A DNA stretch of 64,000 bases from Micropruina sonneratiae. GTDB taxonomy: Bacteria > Actinomycetota > Actinomycetes > Propionibacteriales > Propionibacteriaceae. Of the stretch, positions 34,906 through 44,833 are shown one piece after another. The notes under the pieces were generated by a model. It ran no database searches, had not been told where the DNA came from, and saw only the letters and a program-made list of their open reading frames with translations. Positions within the stretch are counted from its first letter, which is position 1. Every line of letters starts with the position of its first letter. Made by a program: the position numbers and the translations under genes. The DNA lies in the NCBI RefSeq assembly GCF_025972045.1, contig NZ_JAPDHX010000002.1, positions 496,001 to 560,000 on the forward strand, read 5' to 3'.

Positions 34906-36240
34906 ATGCCCGTCGAGCAACGCCGTCGGCTGGTCACCGCAGTGCCCGGTCCCCGATCGATCGACTTGGCCGCCAGGAAGGCCGCCGCGGTGGCCGACGG
35001 GGTCGGCACCATCGTGCCCGCCTACGTCGTCGAGGCGTCCGGCGGCATCGTGGTGGACGCCGACGGCAACCAGTTGATCGACTTCGGTTCGGGGATCGCG
35101 GTCACCACCGTCGGTAACTCCGCCCCGGCGGTCGTCGCGCGGGTGCAGCAGGCGGTCGAGAGGTTCACCCACACCTGTTTCATGGTCACCCCCTACGAGG
35201 GTTACGTCGAGGTGGCCGAACGACTGGCCGAACTCACGCCGGGCGACCACGCCAAGAAGACGGCACTGTTCAACTCCGGCGCCGAGGCCGTCGAGAATGC
35301 GATCAAGATCGCCCGGGTCGCGACCGGACGCAGCGCGGTGGTCTGCTTCGACCACGCCTATCACGGCCGCACCAACCTCACCATGGCGCTGACCGCCAAG
35401 GACATGCCCTACAAGCACGGCTTCGGTCCGTTCGCCTCGGAGGTGTACCGGACGCCGATGGCCTACCCCTACCGCTGGCCCGGCGACCCCGCCCGCGTCG
35501 CCGAGGAGGCGTTCGAACAGTTCGAGTCGCAGGTGCACGTGCAGGTCGGCGAGAGCCAGGTGGCGGCGGTGATCATCGAGCCGATCCAGGGCGAGGGCGG
35601 CTTCATCGTGCCCCCGGACGGCTTCCTGCCACGGCTGCAGCGGTGGTGCGCCGACCACGGCGCCGTCCTCGTCGCCGACGAGATCCAGACCGGGTTCTGC
35701 CGCACCGGCGACTGGTTCGCCTGCGACCACGAGGGTGTGGTGCCCGACCTGATCACCACCGCCAAGGGCATCGCCGGCGGGCTGCCGCTGGCCGCGGTGA
35801 CCGGTCGCGCCGAGTTGATGGACGCCGTCCACGTCGGCGGCCTGGGCGGCACCTACGGCGGCAACCCGATAGCCTGCGCGGCGGCCCTGGGCGCCATCGA
35901 AGAGATGGAAACCCACGACCTGACCGGCCGGGCGCGCGAGATCGAAGCGATCTTCCGCGACCGGCTGGGCGGCATCGCGGCCCGGCAGCCGGCGATCGGG
36001 GACGTCCGGGGACGCGGCGCGATGATGGCGATCGAGCTGGTACGGCCCGGCTCGAAGGACCCGGACCCGGTGCTCACCTCGGCGGTCGCACGGGCCAGTC
36101 ACGCGCAGGGACTGGTGGTGCTGACCGCCGGCTCGTTCGGCAACGTGCTGCGCTTCCTGCCGCCGCTGAGCATCTCCGACGAGCTGCTGCACGAGGGCCT
36201 GGACCTGATCGAACAGGCCTTCGACAAGACGGCCGCCTGA
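34906..36240 (+). CDS. gabT: 4-aminobutyrate aminotransferase
   Basis: This 444-residue class III PLP aminotransferase would convert GABA and 2-oxoglutarate to succinate semialdehyde and glutamate. The sequence shows FNSGAEAVENAIKIAR, FDHAYHGRTNL, VIIEPIQGEGGF, VADEIQTGFCRTG and the PLP-binding Lys in ITTAKGIAGGLPLAA. These match GabT/PuuE more closely than ornithine or acetylornithine transaminases. ATG 34906 has GGAGGAG 5 nt ahead; earlier in-frame starts lie in the promoter. With the aldehyde dehydrogenase 1 kb upstream it suggests putrescine-to-succinate catabolism; no succinate-semialdehyde dehydrogenase is seen in the window. Confidence 0.9.
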   Translation: MPVEQRRRLVTAVPGPRSIDLAARKAAAVADGVGTIVPAYVVEASGGIVVDADGNQLIDFGSGIAVTTVGNSAPAVVARVQQAVERFTHTCFMVTPYEGYVEVAERLAELTPGDHAKKTALFNSGAEAVENAIKIARVATGRSAVVCFDHAYHGRTNLTMALTAKDMPYKHGFGPFASEVYRTPMAYPYRWPGDPARVAEEAFEQFESQVHVQVGESQVAAVIIEPIQGEGGFIVPPDGFLPRLQRWCADHGAVLVADEIQTGFCRTGDWFACDHEGVVPDLITTAKGIAGGLPLAAVTGRAELMDAVHVGGLGGTYGGNPIACAAALGAIEEMETHDLTGRAREIEAIFRDRLGGIAARQPAIGDVRGRGAMMAIELVRPGSKDPDPVLTSAVARASHAQGLVVLTAGSFGNVLRFLPPLSISDELLHEGLDLIEQAFDKTAA

Positions 36241-36243
36241 GGA

Positions 36244-36265
36244 CTACCGGGGTCTCGGCCGGTAG
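36244..36265. terminator. Hairpin between gabT and the convergent membrane gene
   Basis: CTACCGG and CCGGTAG (7 bp) enclose an 8-nt loop in the 40-nt gap between two convergent genes. Confidence 0.55.
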
Positions 36266-36280
36266 ACCGCTCCCGCCGGC

Positions 36281-36769
36281 TCAGCGGCGGGTGCCTTCGT
36301 CGCCCCAGGTGCCGGGCTGGCCGAAGGGTTGCGGCCGGCCGTACGGCTGGTCGGCACCGGTAGCGGATTCTCCCCACGGGGCGCGCTGCCGCTGCTGATC
36401 GAACGGCTCGGCCGGGGCCTGGCCCACCGGCGGTCCGCCGACCGGCGGGTAACCCGTCCCGGCCGGCTGACCCGGCCGAGCACTGGTGGCGGCGCGTCCG
36501 ATCGCCAGCAGCAACAGCACGACCGCGACGAGGTGCACCACGGTGCCGGCCACCGAAGCGACCGAGTAGCCCCACATCGGGAGCCGCAGCTGGCTGAACA
36601 CGTAGACCTGCAGCACCGACCACATCTGTCCGATCACGAGCAGCCCGACGCCGCCCCACATCAGCCCGCGCGCCCGGGACGGCAGCCGGCCCTGCACCAT
36701 CGCGGCGACCCCCACCATGACGCCGAGGGTGACCAGGAACACCAGCCAGCCCGCCACGTAACTGATCAT
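36281..36769 (-). CDS. Small membrane protein with Pro/Gly/Gln-rich tail
   Basis: The 162-residue protein has three hydrophobic segments (MISYVAGWLVFLVTLGVMVG at the start, then GGVGLLVIGQMWSVLQVYVF and VVHLVAVVLLLLAIG). A cytoplasmic-like tail of about 65 residues follows, rich in Pro, Gly and Gln (GYPPVGGPPVGQAP, GRPQPFGQPG). I do not recognise a named family. ATG 36769 is chosen because it is immediately followed by the first membrane segment; a longer reading frame upstream is probably not translated. It is 120 nt upstream of miaB on the other side of its own promoter region, on the same strand as miaB. Confidence 0.65.
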   Translation of the reverse strand: MISYVAGWLVFLVTLGVMVGVAAMVQGRLPSRARGLMWGGVGLLVIGQMWSVLQVYVFSQLRLPMWGYSVASVAGTVVHLVAVVLLLLAIGRAATSARPGQPAGTGYPPVGGPPVGQAPAEPFDQQRQRAPWGESATGADQPYGRPQPFGQPGTWGDEGTRR

Positions 36770-36889
36770 GCCTACGCACCCTTCTGTCGACGTGCGGAGC
36801 CTAGCCGGTCGCGGGTCATCGGCCAGGTGGGCCTGCGACCGGCGACCGCGGTAGGTGCCCGGCACGCATGGGGGACGCCGACCGGGCGC

Positions 36890-38347
36890 TCAGCCGGCGG
36901 CGCCGACCCGCTTCGGCAGGCCCAGGCCGATCAGCCTCTTGCGCGGGGTGTGCCGGGCGTCCCAGGCGTCGCCGCCCCGCGTCCGGCGCAGGTTCGCCAC
37001 TCCCCCGTCGGCGACGAGGTGGTGCGGTGCCGCGTAGCTGATCTCGACGGTGCCGAGATCGCCGGGACGCGGCCGCTCGGTCCCCTCGGGGATGCTCACG
37101 TGCACAAGGCGGTTGTCCCGTGCCCGGCCCGAGAGCCGCTCGGTGGCGGCGTCCTTGCGCCCCTCCCCGGCGGCGAACATCACCTCGACCTCGCGGCCGA
37201 CCAGCTTCTGGTTCTCCTGCCAGGCCAGGTCGCCCACCAGGTCGACGAGCCGCTCGTAGCGCTCCTGGACGACCTGCTTCGGCACCTGGTCGGGCATCGT
37301 CGCGGCCGGCGTCCCCGGGCGGATCGAGTACTGGAAGGTGAAGGCGGCGGAGAACCGGGACGCCTCCACCACCCGCAGTGTCTCGGCGAAGTCGGCCTCG
37401 GTCTCACCCGGGAAGCCGACGATGATGTCGGTGGTGATCGCGGCGTCCGGCATCGCGGCCCGGACCCGGTCGATGATACCCAGGTACTTGGTCGAGCGGT
37501 ACGACCGGCGCATCGCCCGCAGCACCGCGTCCGACCCCGACTGCAGGGGCATGTGCAGGCTGGGCATGACGTTGGGCGTCTCGGCCATGGCGGCGATCAC
37601 GTCGTCGCTGAAGGCGGCCGGATGCGGCGAGGTGAACCGGACGCGTTCCAGCCCGTCGACCTCACCGCAGGCGCGCAGCAACTTGCCGAACGCGAAGCGG
37701 TCGCCGAACTCGACCCCGTAGCTGTTGACGTTCTGGCCGAGCAGGGTGATCTCCTGGACGCCCTCGTCGACCAGCGCGCGGATCTCGGCCAGGATGTCGC
37801 CGGGCCGGCGGTCGGTCTCCTTGCCGCGCAGTTGCGGGACGATGCAGAAGGTGCAGGTGTTGTTACAGCCGACGCTGATCGACACCCAGGCCGAGTACGG
37901 CGATTCCCGCCGCGTCGGCAGGGCCGACGGGAACGCCTCGAGCGCCTCGACGATCTCGACCTGGGCCTCCTGCTCGACGCGGGCGCGTTCGAGCAGCACA
38001 GGCAGCTTGCCGACGTTGTGGGTGCCGAAGACCACGTCGACCCAGGGCGCCTTGCGGACGATGACGTCACGATCCTTCTGGGCCATGCAGCCGCCGACGG
38101 CGATCTGCATGCCGGGATGCCCGGCCTTGACCGGCGCCAGATGCCCCAGGTTGCCGTACAGCCGGTTGTCGGCGTTCTCCCTGACCGCGCAGGTGTTGAA
38201 AACCACGACGTCGGCCTGCTCGCCCTCGACCTGCGGGGTGTAGCCGGCGTCCTCGAGCAGCCCGGCGATCCGTTCGGAGTCGTGGACGTTCATCTGGCAC
38301 CCGTAGGTGATGACCTGGTAGGTGCGAGGCAGCGCGGTGGTAGTCAT
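36890..38347 (-). CDS. miaB: tRNA-2-methylthio-N6-dimethylallyladenosine synthase MiaB
   Basis: MiaB is a radical-SAM methylthiotransferase that modifies the base made by MiaA. The 485-residue protein has the N-terminal cluster cysteines Cys17 ([13 protein letters not shown]), Cys53 ([11 protein letters not shown]) and the one in AVGGCMAQ. The radical SAM CxxxCxxC is in [31 protein letters not shown] and a C-terminal TRAM domain complete it. ATG 38347 is preceded by TAGGAT 11 nt upstream. It runs in the same direction as miaA, but is separated from it by the GABA block, which is unusual because the two are often close. Confidence 0.96.
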   Translation of the reverse strand: MTTTALPRTYQVITYGCQMNVHDSERIAGLLEDAGYTPQVEGEQADVVVFNTCAVRENADNRLYGNLGHLAPVKAGHPGMQIAVGGCMAQKDRDVIVRKAPWVDVVFGTHNVGKLPVLLERARVEQEAQVEIVEALEAFPSALPTRRESPYSAWVSISVGCNNTCTFCIVPQLRGKETDRRPGDILAEIRALVDEGVQEITLLGQNVNSYGVEFGDRFAFGKLLRACGEVDGLERVRFTSPHPAAFSDDVIAAMAETPNVMPSLHMPLQSGSDAVLRAMRRSYRSTKYLGIIDRVRAAMPDAAITTDIIVGFPGETEADFAETLRVVEASRFSAAFTFQYSIRPGTPAATMPDQVPKQVVQERYERLVDLVGDLAWQENQKLVGREVEVMFAAGEGRKDAATERLSGRARDNRLVHVSIPEGTERPRPGDLGTVEISYAAPHHLVADGGVANLRRTRGGDAWDARHTPRKRLIGLGLPKRVGAAG

Positions 38348-38430
38348 GACGGTGCGCAATCCTACCGGGTGCACCAACGCTTGCCCCCCAGCGCCGGTCC
38401 GAGCGCGGTTGCGCCGGGCAGCCGGCCCGC

Positions 38431-39270
38431 TCAGTCGGGTTGGTCGGCCTGGTAGTGGCCGGGCGTGAACCCGGTGACCGTGCGGAAGTCGTGGGTGAAG
38501 TGGGCCTGGTCGGCGTAGCCGAGGTCGGCGGCCAGGTCGGCCAGGGAGCGTCCGCCGGCCTTGAGCTGGGCGACCGCGTCGTGCAGCCGACGCCGCTGAA
38601 TGAGCCACTTCGGGCTCAGCCCGACCCGGTTCTCCACGAGCCGCTGCAGCGCCCGCTCGCCCAGGCCGAAGGCGTCGGCCAGGTCGGCGACCCGGGTCAC
38701 CTCGGGATGATCGTCCAGCCAGTCGATGATGGCGTTGATCAGCCGACCCTGCTGGTCCACCGGGAGGAAGCCGGCCACGGTGTCCTCGTAGGCGGCGATC
38801 GCGGCCCGGTGGGACGCCGGCGCGCCGGGTTCGGCGGCCAGCGCGGCCCGCACCGCGGTGACCAGTCCCGCGCCGTCGAGGGTCGTCAAGGCGTCCAGGT
38901 CGACGTAGTCGTCCACCAGTTCGCTGACCGGGCGGCCCAGCAGCAGGCGGCCGGCGGCCGGCCGGAACAGCACGCCGGCCGCCCACCCGTCGCCCTCGAG
39001 GACCACCTGCGACAGCCCGCGGGTGACGCCGTAGAAGCGGGCGTAGCTGTTGCTGATCACGATCAGACAGACCGGGAACTGCAGCGTGCGCTGCGTCGAG
39101 GGTTCCGTCAGCGACCAGACCGGGAACCAGTACCGCGTGATCAGGTCGGTGACGAAGTCCGAGGCCGGGTAGCGGTGGATCGGCGGCGACGGCCGGGACG
39201 CCGTCGTCAGATGGGCCCGGTCGACCGGATCGCCGGCGCCCGCCGGGTCGCGCTGGGAAGCGACTGCCAT
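38431..39270 (-). CDS. AraC family transcriptional regulator
   Basis: The protein of about 279 residues has a C-terminal AraC double helix-turn-helix ([20 protein letters not shown], then [13 protein letters not shown]). The N-terminal sensor part contains [21 protein letters not shown], a pattern of DUF6597-type AraC proteins. It is divergent from a TIGR03086 gene with only about 50 nt between starts, so it very likely controls that gene. ATG 39270 or ATG 39285 may be the start. Confidence 0.87.
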   Translation of the reverse strand: MAVASQRDPAGAGDPVDRAHLTTASRPSPPIHRYPASDFVTDLITRYWFPVWSLTEPSTQRTLQFPVCLIVISNSYARFYGVTRGLSQVVLEGDGWAAGVLFRPAAGRLLLGRPVSELVDDYVDLDALTTLDGAGLVTAVRAALAAEPGAPASHRAAIAAYEDTVAGFLPVDQQGRLINAIIDWLDDHPEVTRVADLADAFGLGERALQRLVENRVGLSPKWLIQRRRLHDAVAQLKAGGRSLADLAADLGYADQAHFTHDFRTVTGFTPGHYQADQPD

Positions 39271-39308
39271 GCGTCGGATTATCACAATGCAACCCGCCCG
39301 GGCGCTCG

Positions 39309-39314
39309 TAGCGT
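39309..39314 (+). promoter_or_regulatory. -10 hexamer of the TIGR03086 gene
   Basis: TAGCGT is followed by GGCCGC and ATG 39321. Confidence 0.55.
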
Positions 39315-39320
39315 GGCCGC

Positions 39321-39902
39321 ATGAACAACACGACGACTGACACGATCAGTATCTTCCGCACCCGGGCGGCCACCTTCGAGCAGGTGTTGGAGGGCGCCTC
39401 GGGGCGCTGGGACGCCCCGACCCCCTGCACCGGCTGGACGGTGGCGGACGTGGTCGACCACGTGATCTCCACCCAGAACGACTTCCTGCGACGCCACGGC
39501 CTGGCCGATGATGCCGGGACGGTGCCCGCCGATTCCGATCCCCGGCAGGCCTGGCGCGGCCATGCCGCGGCCGCGTTGAGCGTCCTGGAACGCGACGGCG
39601 TTGCCGAGACCACCTTCGACGGCTATTTCGGGCCCACCACGATCGGGGACACGATGGCGGACTTCTACGGCTGGGACCTGGTCATCCACGGTTGGGACGT
39701 CGCCCGTGCCACCGGCCAGCCCAGCCCGATCCGTGAGGACGAGGCGGCCGGCCTGGCAGCCACCGCCGACGGTTGGGGCAAGGCGCTGTACAGCGAGGGC
39801 ATCTGCGCCCAGCCTGTCGAGGTGCCCCCGGACGCCGGCCGGTTGGACAAGCTGCTCGGCAAGCTCGGCCGCGATCCGCGCTGGACGCCCGCGCAGGCCT
39901 GA
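39321..39902 (+). CDS. TIGR03086 family metal-binding protein (DinB/mycothiol maleylpyruvate isomerase-like)
   Basis: The 193-residue protein has the TIGR03086/TIGR03083 pattern. [20 protein letters not shown] holds one metal His. [20 protein letters not shown] holds the second, and the end is typical of the family. These four-helix proteins resemble mycothiol-dependent maleylpyruvate isomerase and are typical of mycothiol-making actinobacteria. Reaction and substrate are unknown. It is divergent from an AraC regulator and followed after 62 nt by a VOC protein. Confidence 0.87.
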   Translation: MNNTTTDTISIFRTRAATFEQVLEGASGRWDAPTPCTGWTVADVVDHVISTQNDFLRRHGLADDAGTVPADSDPRQAWRGHAAAALSVLERDGVAETTFDGYFGPTTIGDTMADFYGWDLVIHGWDVARATGQPSPIREDEAAGLAATADGWGKALYSEGICAQPVEVPPDAGRLDKLLGKLGRDPRWTPAQA

Positions 39903-39964
39903 CACCCGTCCGGAGCCGCCACCCCGCCTCGCCGGGTGGCGGCTGCAGTGGGCATGATGGGGCG

Positions 39965-40366
39965 ATGATCTGGAACCAGACGTTGGTCTGCGTCCGTGAC
40001 GTGCCGGCCTCAAGCCGGTGGTACTGCGCCGTGCTGGGCGGCACCAGCGGACACGGCGGTGACGAGTACGAGCAGGTGCTGGTGGATGGCGAGCTGATGC
40101 TGCAGTTGCACCGGATCGACGTCGCCGACCATCACGGCTACCTGGCCGACGCCTCCGTCCCGCTCGGCAACGGCGTGGCGCTGTGGTTCGAGGTCAGCGA
40201 TTTCGACGATGCCGTGCGCCGGGTCCGCGACTGCGGCGCCACCGTGACGACCGAACCGCACGTGAATCCCAACGCCGCACAGTCCGAGATCTGGCTGAGC
40301 GACCCCGACGGCTACCTGGTGGTGTTGGCCGGGCCGTCGCGGTGGCGTCCGCGGCCGGCCGGCTGA
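39965..40366 (+). CDS. VOC family protein (glyoxalase/bleomycin resistance fold)
   Basis: This 133-residue protein has the paired beta-alpha-beta-beta-beta modules of the VOC fold: LVCVRDVPASSRWYCAVLGG at the start and SDFDDAVRRVRDCGATV in the middle. IWLSDPDGYLVVLAGP at the end holds the usual C-terminal metal or substrate residues. The reaction is unknown. ATG 39965 is preceded by CATGAT 6 nt upstream, similar to the leaderless starts elsewhere. It may also be read from the TIGR03086 gene. Confidence 0.85.
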   Translation: MIWNQTLVCVRDVPASSRWYCAVLGGTSGHGGDEYEQVLVDGELMLQLHRIDVADHHGYLADASVPLGNGVALWFEVSDFDDAVRRVRDCGATVTTEPHVNPNAAQSEIWLSDPDGYLVVLAGPSRWRPRPAG

Positions 40367-40420
40367 CCCGGGCCTGCCCGCCGGGAGTGCCGCGGCGGCA
40401 GCGGGGCCGACCACGAACGC

Positions 40421-42049
40421 TCAGTGCGCGGTCTCGATTGCCCGCGACTCGCGCACCACGGTCACCTTGATGCTGCCCGGGTAGGTGAGCTCGTCCTGGA
40501 CCTGCTTGGCGATCTCCTTGGCCATCACGTGGGTGGCGGCGTCGTCGACGGCGTCCGGCTGCACCATCACCCGGATCTCTCGGCCCGCCTGCATGGCGAA
40601 CACCTTGTCCACGCCCTCGTGGGCTCTGGCGATCTCCTCGAGCCGCTGCAGCCGCTTCACGTACACCTCGAGGCTCTCGCGGCGGGCACCGGGGCGTCCA
40701 CCGCTGATGGCGTCCGCCGCCTGGGTCAGCACCGCGATGACGGTCCTGGGCTCGACCTCGTTGTGATGCGCCTCGATGGCGTTCACGATGTCGGGCTGCT
40801 CACCGAAACGGCGGGCCAGGTCGGCGCCCACCTTGGCGTGCGAGCCCTCGACCTCGTGGGTGAGCGCCTTGCCGATGTCGTGCAGGAACGCGGCCCGCTT
40901 CGCCGGCGCGGGATCGATCTGCAACTCGCTGGCCATCAGAGCGGCCAGGTGGGCGCATTCGACGAGGTGCTTGAGCACGTTCTGCCCGTAGGAGGTGCGG
41001 TACTGCAGCGCGCCGATGGTGGGCAGCAGGCCGGGATCGAGGTCGGTCAGCCCGACTTCGGCGACGGCGTCCTCGGCGGCCCGCAGGCAGATCTCGTCGA
41101 TACGCCGCTTGCTGCGCTCGTAGACCTCCTCGATCCGGGCGGGGTGGATGCGGCCGTCGGCGACGAGCTCGGTCAGGGTGAGCCGGGCGACCTCGCGGCG
41201 GACCGGGTCGAACGACGACAACAGCACGCTCTCGGGCGTGTCGTCGATCATCACGTTGACCCCGGTGGTCTGCTCGAAGGCTCGGATGTTGCGGCCCTCG
41301 CGGCCGATGATCCGGCCCTTCATCTCGTCGCCGGGCAGCGGAACGGTGGTCACCACCGACTCGGTGGTCTGCTCGGTGGCGAGCCGCTGGATGGCACCGA
41401 CGATGATCTGCCTGGCCTTGGCCTCGCCGTCGCGTCTGGCCTCGGCCTCGATCTCACGACTCAGCTGGACGGCCTGCAGGCGGGCCTCGTGCTCGACCTG
41501 GTTCAGCAGCTCGGCTCTGGCCTCCTCCGACGTCATGCCGGCGATCCGCGCGAGCTCTCCGCGCTGGCGCTGCTCAGCCTCGGTGAGCTCCTCGCGGCGC
41601 GACTCCAACTCGGCGAGCCTCACCTCGAGGTCGCCCAAGCGTTCGTCGAGCTTGCGCTGCAGGCCGGCGTTGGCGTCCTCACGTTCGCCGACCCGGCGTT
41701 CGCGGCGCTCGACCTCCTCGAGCAGCTTGCTGCCACGGTCACGCTCGACGCGGACAGCGGCCTCGCCTTCGGCGCGTTCCCGCGCCGCCTCGGCGCGCAC
41801 CCGTTCGGCCTCGGCCTTGGCCGCCGCCAGGATCTCATCACCCTCGGCCTTGCGCGCCATCGGATCGACGCGGGCGACCAGAGCCTGCAACCGGGATCGC
41901 TCCTGCTTCTCGGCCTCGACGACCCGGCGTGCGGCCTGCTTCTGCGCCGCCTGCTGGTTGCGGACCATCGACACCACGACCAGGGTCAGTCCGACCAGCA
42001 CGAGCCCCAGGACGACGGCGACGATCGCGAGCAACTGCATCGGATCCAT
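40421..42049 (-). CDS. rny: Ribonuclease Y
   Basis: RNase Y is a membrane-anchored endoribonuclease that starts mRNA decay. The 542-residue protein has one N-terminal membrane helix (LLAIVAVVLGLVLVGLTLVV). A long charged coiled coil runs to about residue 190. The KH domain with GRIIGREGRNIRAFEQTTGV is followed by the HD domain with FLHDIGKALTHE. The ATG at 42049 has GGAGG 8 nt ahead; a GTG at 42076 is less likely. It lies in the order usual for the phylum, downstream of recA and recX. The 258 nt between it and recX hold no gene; a small palindrome CTAGTCACTAG is at 42178. Confidence 0.94.
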   Translation of the reverse strand: MDPMQLLAIVAVVLGLVLVGLTLVVVSMVRNQQAAQKQAARRVVEAEKQERSRLQALVARVDPMARKAEGDEILAAAKAEAERVRAEAARERAEGEAAVRVERDRGSKLLEEVERRERRVGEREDANAGLQRKLDERLGDLEVRLAELESRREELTEAEQRQRGELARIAGMTSEEARAELLNQVEHEARLQAVQLSREIEAEARRDGEAKARQIIVGAIQRLATEQTTESVVTTVPLPGDEMKGRIIGREGRNIRAFEQTTGVNVMIDDTPESVLLSSFDPVRREVARLTLTELVADGRIHPARIEEVYERSKRRIDEICLRAAEDAVAEVGLTDLDPGLLPTIGALQYRTSYGQNVLKHLVECAHLAALMASELQIDPAPAKRAAFLHDIGKALTHEVEGSHAKVGADLARRFGEQPDIVNAIEAHHNEVEPRTVIAVLTQAADAISGGRPGARRESLEVYVKRLQRLEEIARAHEGVDKVFAMQAGREIRVMVQPDAVDDAATHVMAKEIAKQVQDELTYPGSIKVTVVRESRAIETAH

Positions 42050-42307
42050 CGGATACCTCCCGTCGTCGTCCACCACAGTGGGTACGCCAAGGCCACTATC
42101 AACATGTCAATCAGGCGACGCCGAGGAAGAACCTCAGTCGTCGCCGTCCCGCTCCGCCGTGGGGGTGGACGGAACTCCTAGTCACTAGCCGGGTGAGTAG
42201 CCCGTTGAAAAGTCGATCGCATGGGTTGATGAATCGTTGACGCACCTGATGGTGAGGTTAGGCGCAGCACGCCCACCGATCAAGCGGCGCACCTTGTCGC
42301 GCCACGG

Positions 42308-42871
42308 TTACCGGCCCGGCGGCCCGTCGTACCACTCGTCGGCGGGCACCATCGACGCGTCGCCGTCGGTCGCGGACGGCTCGTCTTCCCCGCGCGGAAG
42401 CTCGCGCAGCACCTGGGAGATCACCCCCGGCGCGAAACCTCGCCGCGCCAGCTGGCCGGCGAGGCGCCGGTAGCGGACCTGATGGGGCAGCCGAAGCAAG
42501 CTCGGCAGCCGCTTGGCGACCAGTGCCCGGGCGACCGCCTCGTCGGTACCGTCGTCGACGGCGTCGGCGGCGGCGTCGATCAGCTCGGCGTCGACACCCT
42601 TGGTGCGCAACTCCTGGCGCAGTGCACGACTCGAGCGCAGCCGACGCTGCTGGGCGTCGAAGGTCGCGACCGCCACCCGCCGGTCATCGATGAAACCGAG
42701 CTCCGCGAGCCGGTCGAGCACCTCGCGGGTCGCCTCGGGCGGCACCCGCTTCTTGACCAGGGCCAGTTCGAGCTCGTGCCGCGTCCGGTCGCGGACGTCG
42801 AGCAGCCGCAGGGCGATCTCGCGCGCCACTGCCACGGGGTCGGCGTCAGGGCCGGCGTCGGAGTCGAGCAC
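42308..42871 (-). CDS. recX: RecA regulatory protein RecX
   Basis: RecX limits RecA filament growth. The 187-residue protein has three helical repeats: AREIALRLLDVRDRTRHELE, then GFIDDRRVAVATFDAQQ with RALRQELRTKGVDAELI, and a third with YRRLAGQLARRGFAPGVISQVL. It begins 41 nt after recA, so the two form an operon. The C-terminal tail is acidic. The start is GTG 42871; a later GTG is possible. Confidence 0.93.
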   Translation of the reverse strand: MLDSDAGPDADPVAVAREIALRLLDVRDRTRHELELALVKKRVPPEATREVLDRLAELGFIDDRRVAVATFDAQQRRLRSSRALRQELRTKGVDAELIDAAADAVDDGTDEAVARALVAKRLPSLLRLPHQVRYRRLAGQLARRGFAPGVISQVLRELPRGEDEPSATDGDASMVPADEWYDGPPGR

Positions 42872-42912
42872 CTCGGACTCCGATGCCGGCCGTGCCGATC
42901 GCCGCAGCGGGC

Positions 42913-43959
<1,047 letters not shown>

Positions 43960-44014
43960 GTTCTGGTGTCCTTCCCCGTCGGTGTCGTGCCAGCGTGTTT
44001 CAGGTTCTGTCGTC

Positions 44015-44037
44015 ACCCTACGAACAAGGTCTGACAA
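44015..44037 (-). promoter_or_regulatory. LexA-independent (RecA-NDp/PafBC-type) recA promoter
   Basis: On the minus strand TTGTCAGAC, exactly 8 nt, then TAGGGT. The mycobacterial RecA-NDp consensus is TTGTCRGTG-N8-TANNNT, so 7 of 9 upstream bases, the spacing and the -10 element agree. It lies 56 nt before the recA ATG. Confidence 0.65.
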
Positions 44038-44059
44038 AAGAGTCACACTCGTCCGGGCC

Positions 44060-44068
44060 TGTGGATAA
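44060..44068. promoter_or_regulatory. Perfect DnaA box upstream of recA
   Basis: TGTGGATAA is the exact reverse complement of TTATCCACA. It lies between the recA promoter and the SOS box. One box alone may be by chance, though none with this perfect match was noticed elsewhere in the window. Confidence 0.5.
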
Positions 44069-44094
44069 CCACTCCTGCGTCAGCAAGCAGCCTA

Positions 44095-44110
44095 CCGAAC
44101 AGATGTTCGA
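44095..44110. promoter_or_regulatory. LexA (SOS) box of recA
   Basis: CCGAACAGATGTTCGA matches TCGAAC-N4-GTTCGA at 11 of 12 positions. It lies 58 nt upstream of the RecA-NDp-like -35 motif and 135 nt before the ATG, which suggests a second, LexA-controlled promoter further upstream. Confidence 0.88.
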
Positions 44111-44128
44111 AACAAGCCCGACACGCCG

Positions 44129-44323
44129 TCAGCGTTCGGAGGCGGGCAGTTCGAGGTTCTGCCACACCGCACGCCAGACCTGCTTGGCCGGAACACCGGC
44201 CGCGAGAGCCTGCCGCACCGTGCGACTGCCCAACTCGCCGATCACGTGGCTCTCGGCCCAGACCAGCGCGTAGCCACCGCCCAGATGACGGGTCAGTCGC
44301 GCCCAGAGTTCTGCCTCGCGCAC
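44129..44323 (-). CDS. DUF3046 protein
   Basis: This 64-residue protein has the DUF3046 pattern (MREAELWARLTRHLGGGYAL, HVIGELG, RTVRQALAAGVPAKQVWRAV). It is found almost only in actinobacteria, usually just upstream of recA, as here. Function is unknown. Its start lies one base after the ClgR stop, so both are in one operon. The SOS box of recA begins 19 nt downstream of its stop. Confidence 0.88.
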   Translation of the reverse strand: MREAELWARLTRHLGGGYALVWAESHVIGELGSRTVRQALAAGVPAKQVWRAVWQNLELPASER

Positions 44324-44324
44324 C

Positions 44325-44627
44325 TCAGGCGGCCACGCGGGCCGAGCGCACCGGAAGGTGCGCGACGACGTCGTGGTCGTCGTACTTGTCGCTGACCCGG
44401 CGCAGCACGCTCGACAGCGGCACTCCGAGCGCTCCGCAGATCGCGTTCAACAGCTCGCTCGAGGGCTCTTTCTGGCCCCGTTCGATCTCGGACAGGTAGC
44501 CCAGGCTGACCCGCGCCGCCGAGGACACCTCACGCAACGTGCGCTGGTCGGCCGTCCGCAGTTCGCGCAACGACTCGCCCAGCAGCTCGCGCAACAGCTG
44601 CGGCCGTTGTGGTTCGGCTGCGATCAT
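44325..44627 (-). CDS. clgR: XRE-family regulator ClgR
   Basis: ClgR activates clp protease, lon and other proteostasis genes in actinobacteria. The 100-residue protein has the Cro/CI helix-turn-helix in [21 protein letters not shown] followed by [20 protein letters not shown] (shown as two parts). It ends ARVAA. In Streptomyces the two terminal alanines of ClgR mark it for Clp proteolysis, so this tail fits the same feedback. ATG 44627 has TAGAGT 7 nt ahead; the long upstream frame is not used. It heads a short operon with DUF3046. The 206-nt gap upstream to cinA holds only this promoter. Confidence 0.88.
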   Translation of the reverse strand: MIAAEPQRPQLLRELLGESLRELRTADQRTLREVSSAARVSLGYLSEIERGQKEPSSELLNAICGALGVPLSSVLRRVSDKYDDHDVVAHLPVRSARVAA

Positions 44628-44634
44628 GCCCACG

Positions 44635-44640
44635 ACTCTA
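44635..44640 (-). promoter_or_regulatory. -10 hexamer of clgR
   Basis: On the minus strand TAGAGT is followed by 7 nt and ATG 44627. Confidence 0.55.
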
Positions 44641-44833
44641 CCCACCCATCCTCCGATCAGACGCTCAGCCTCAACACGCGTCGCGCGGCTTATGTTCCCG
44701 CCCGCCCGGCACAGCAGGCGACCGGCCCGACCGGCGCTCCTGCCGAGCACCCCAGGGCTGCGGGCTCAAACCGGACCCCACCGGCCGGGACAGGCGTCCG
44801 CCGGCCGGATGGGCTGGAGCGAAACCCGAGCCC

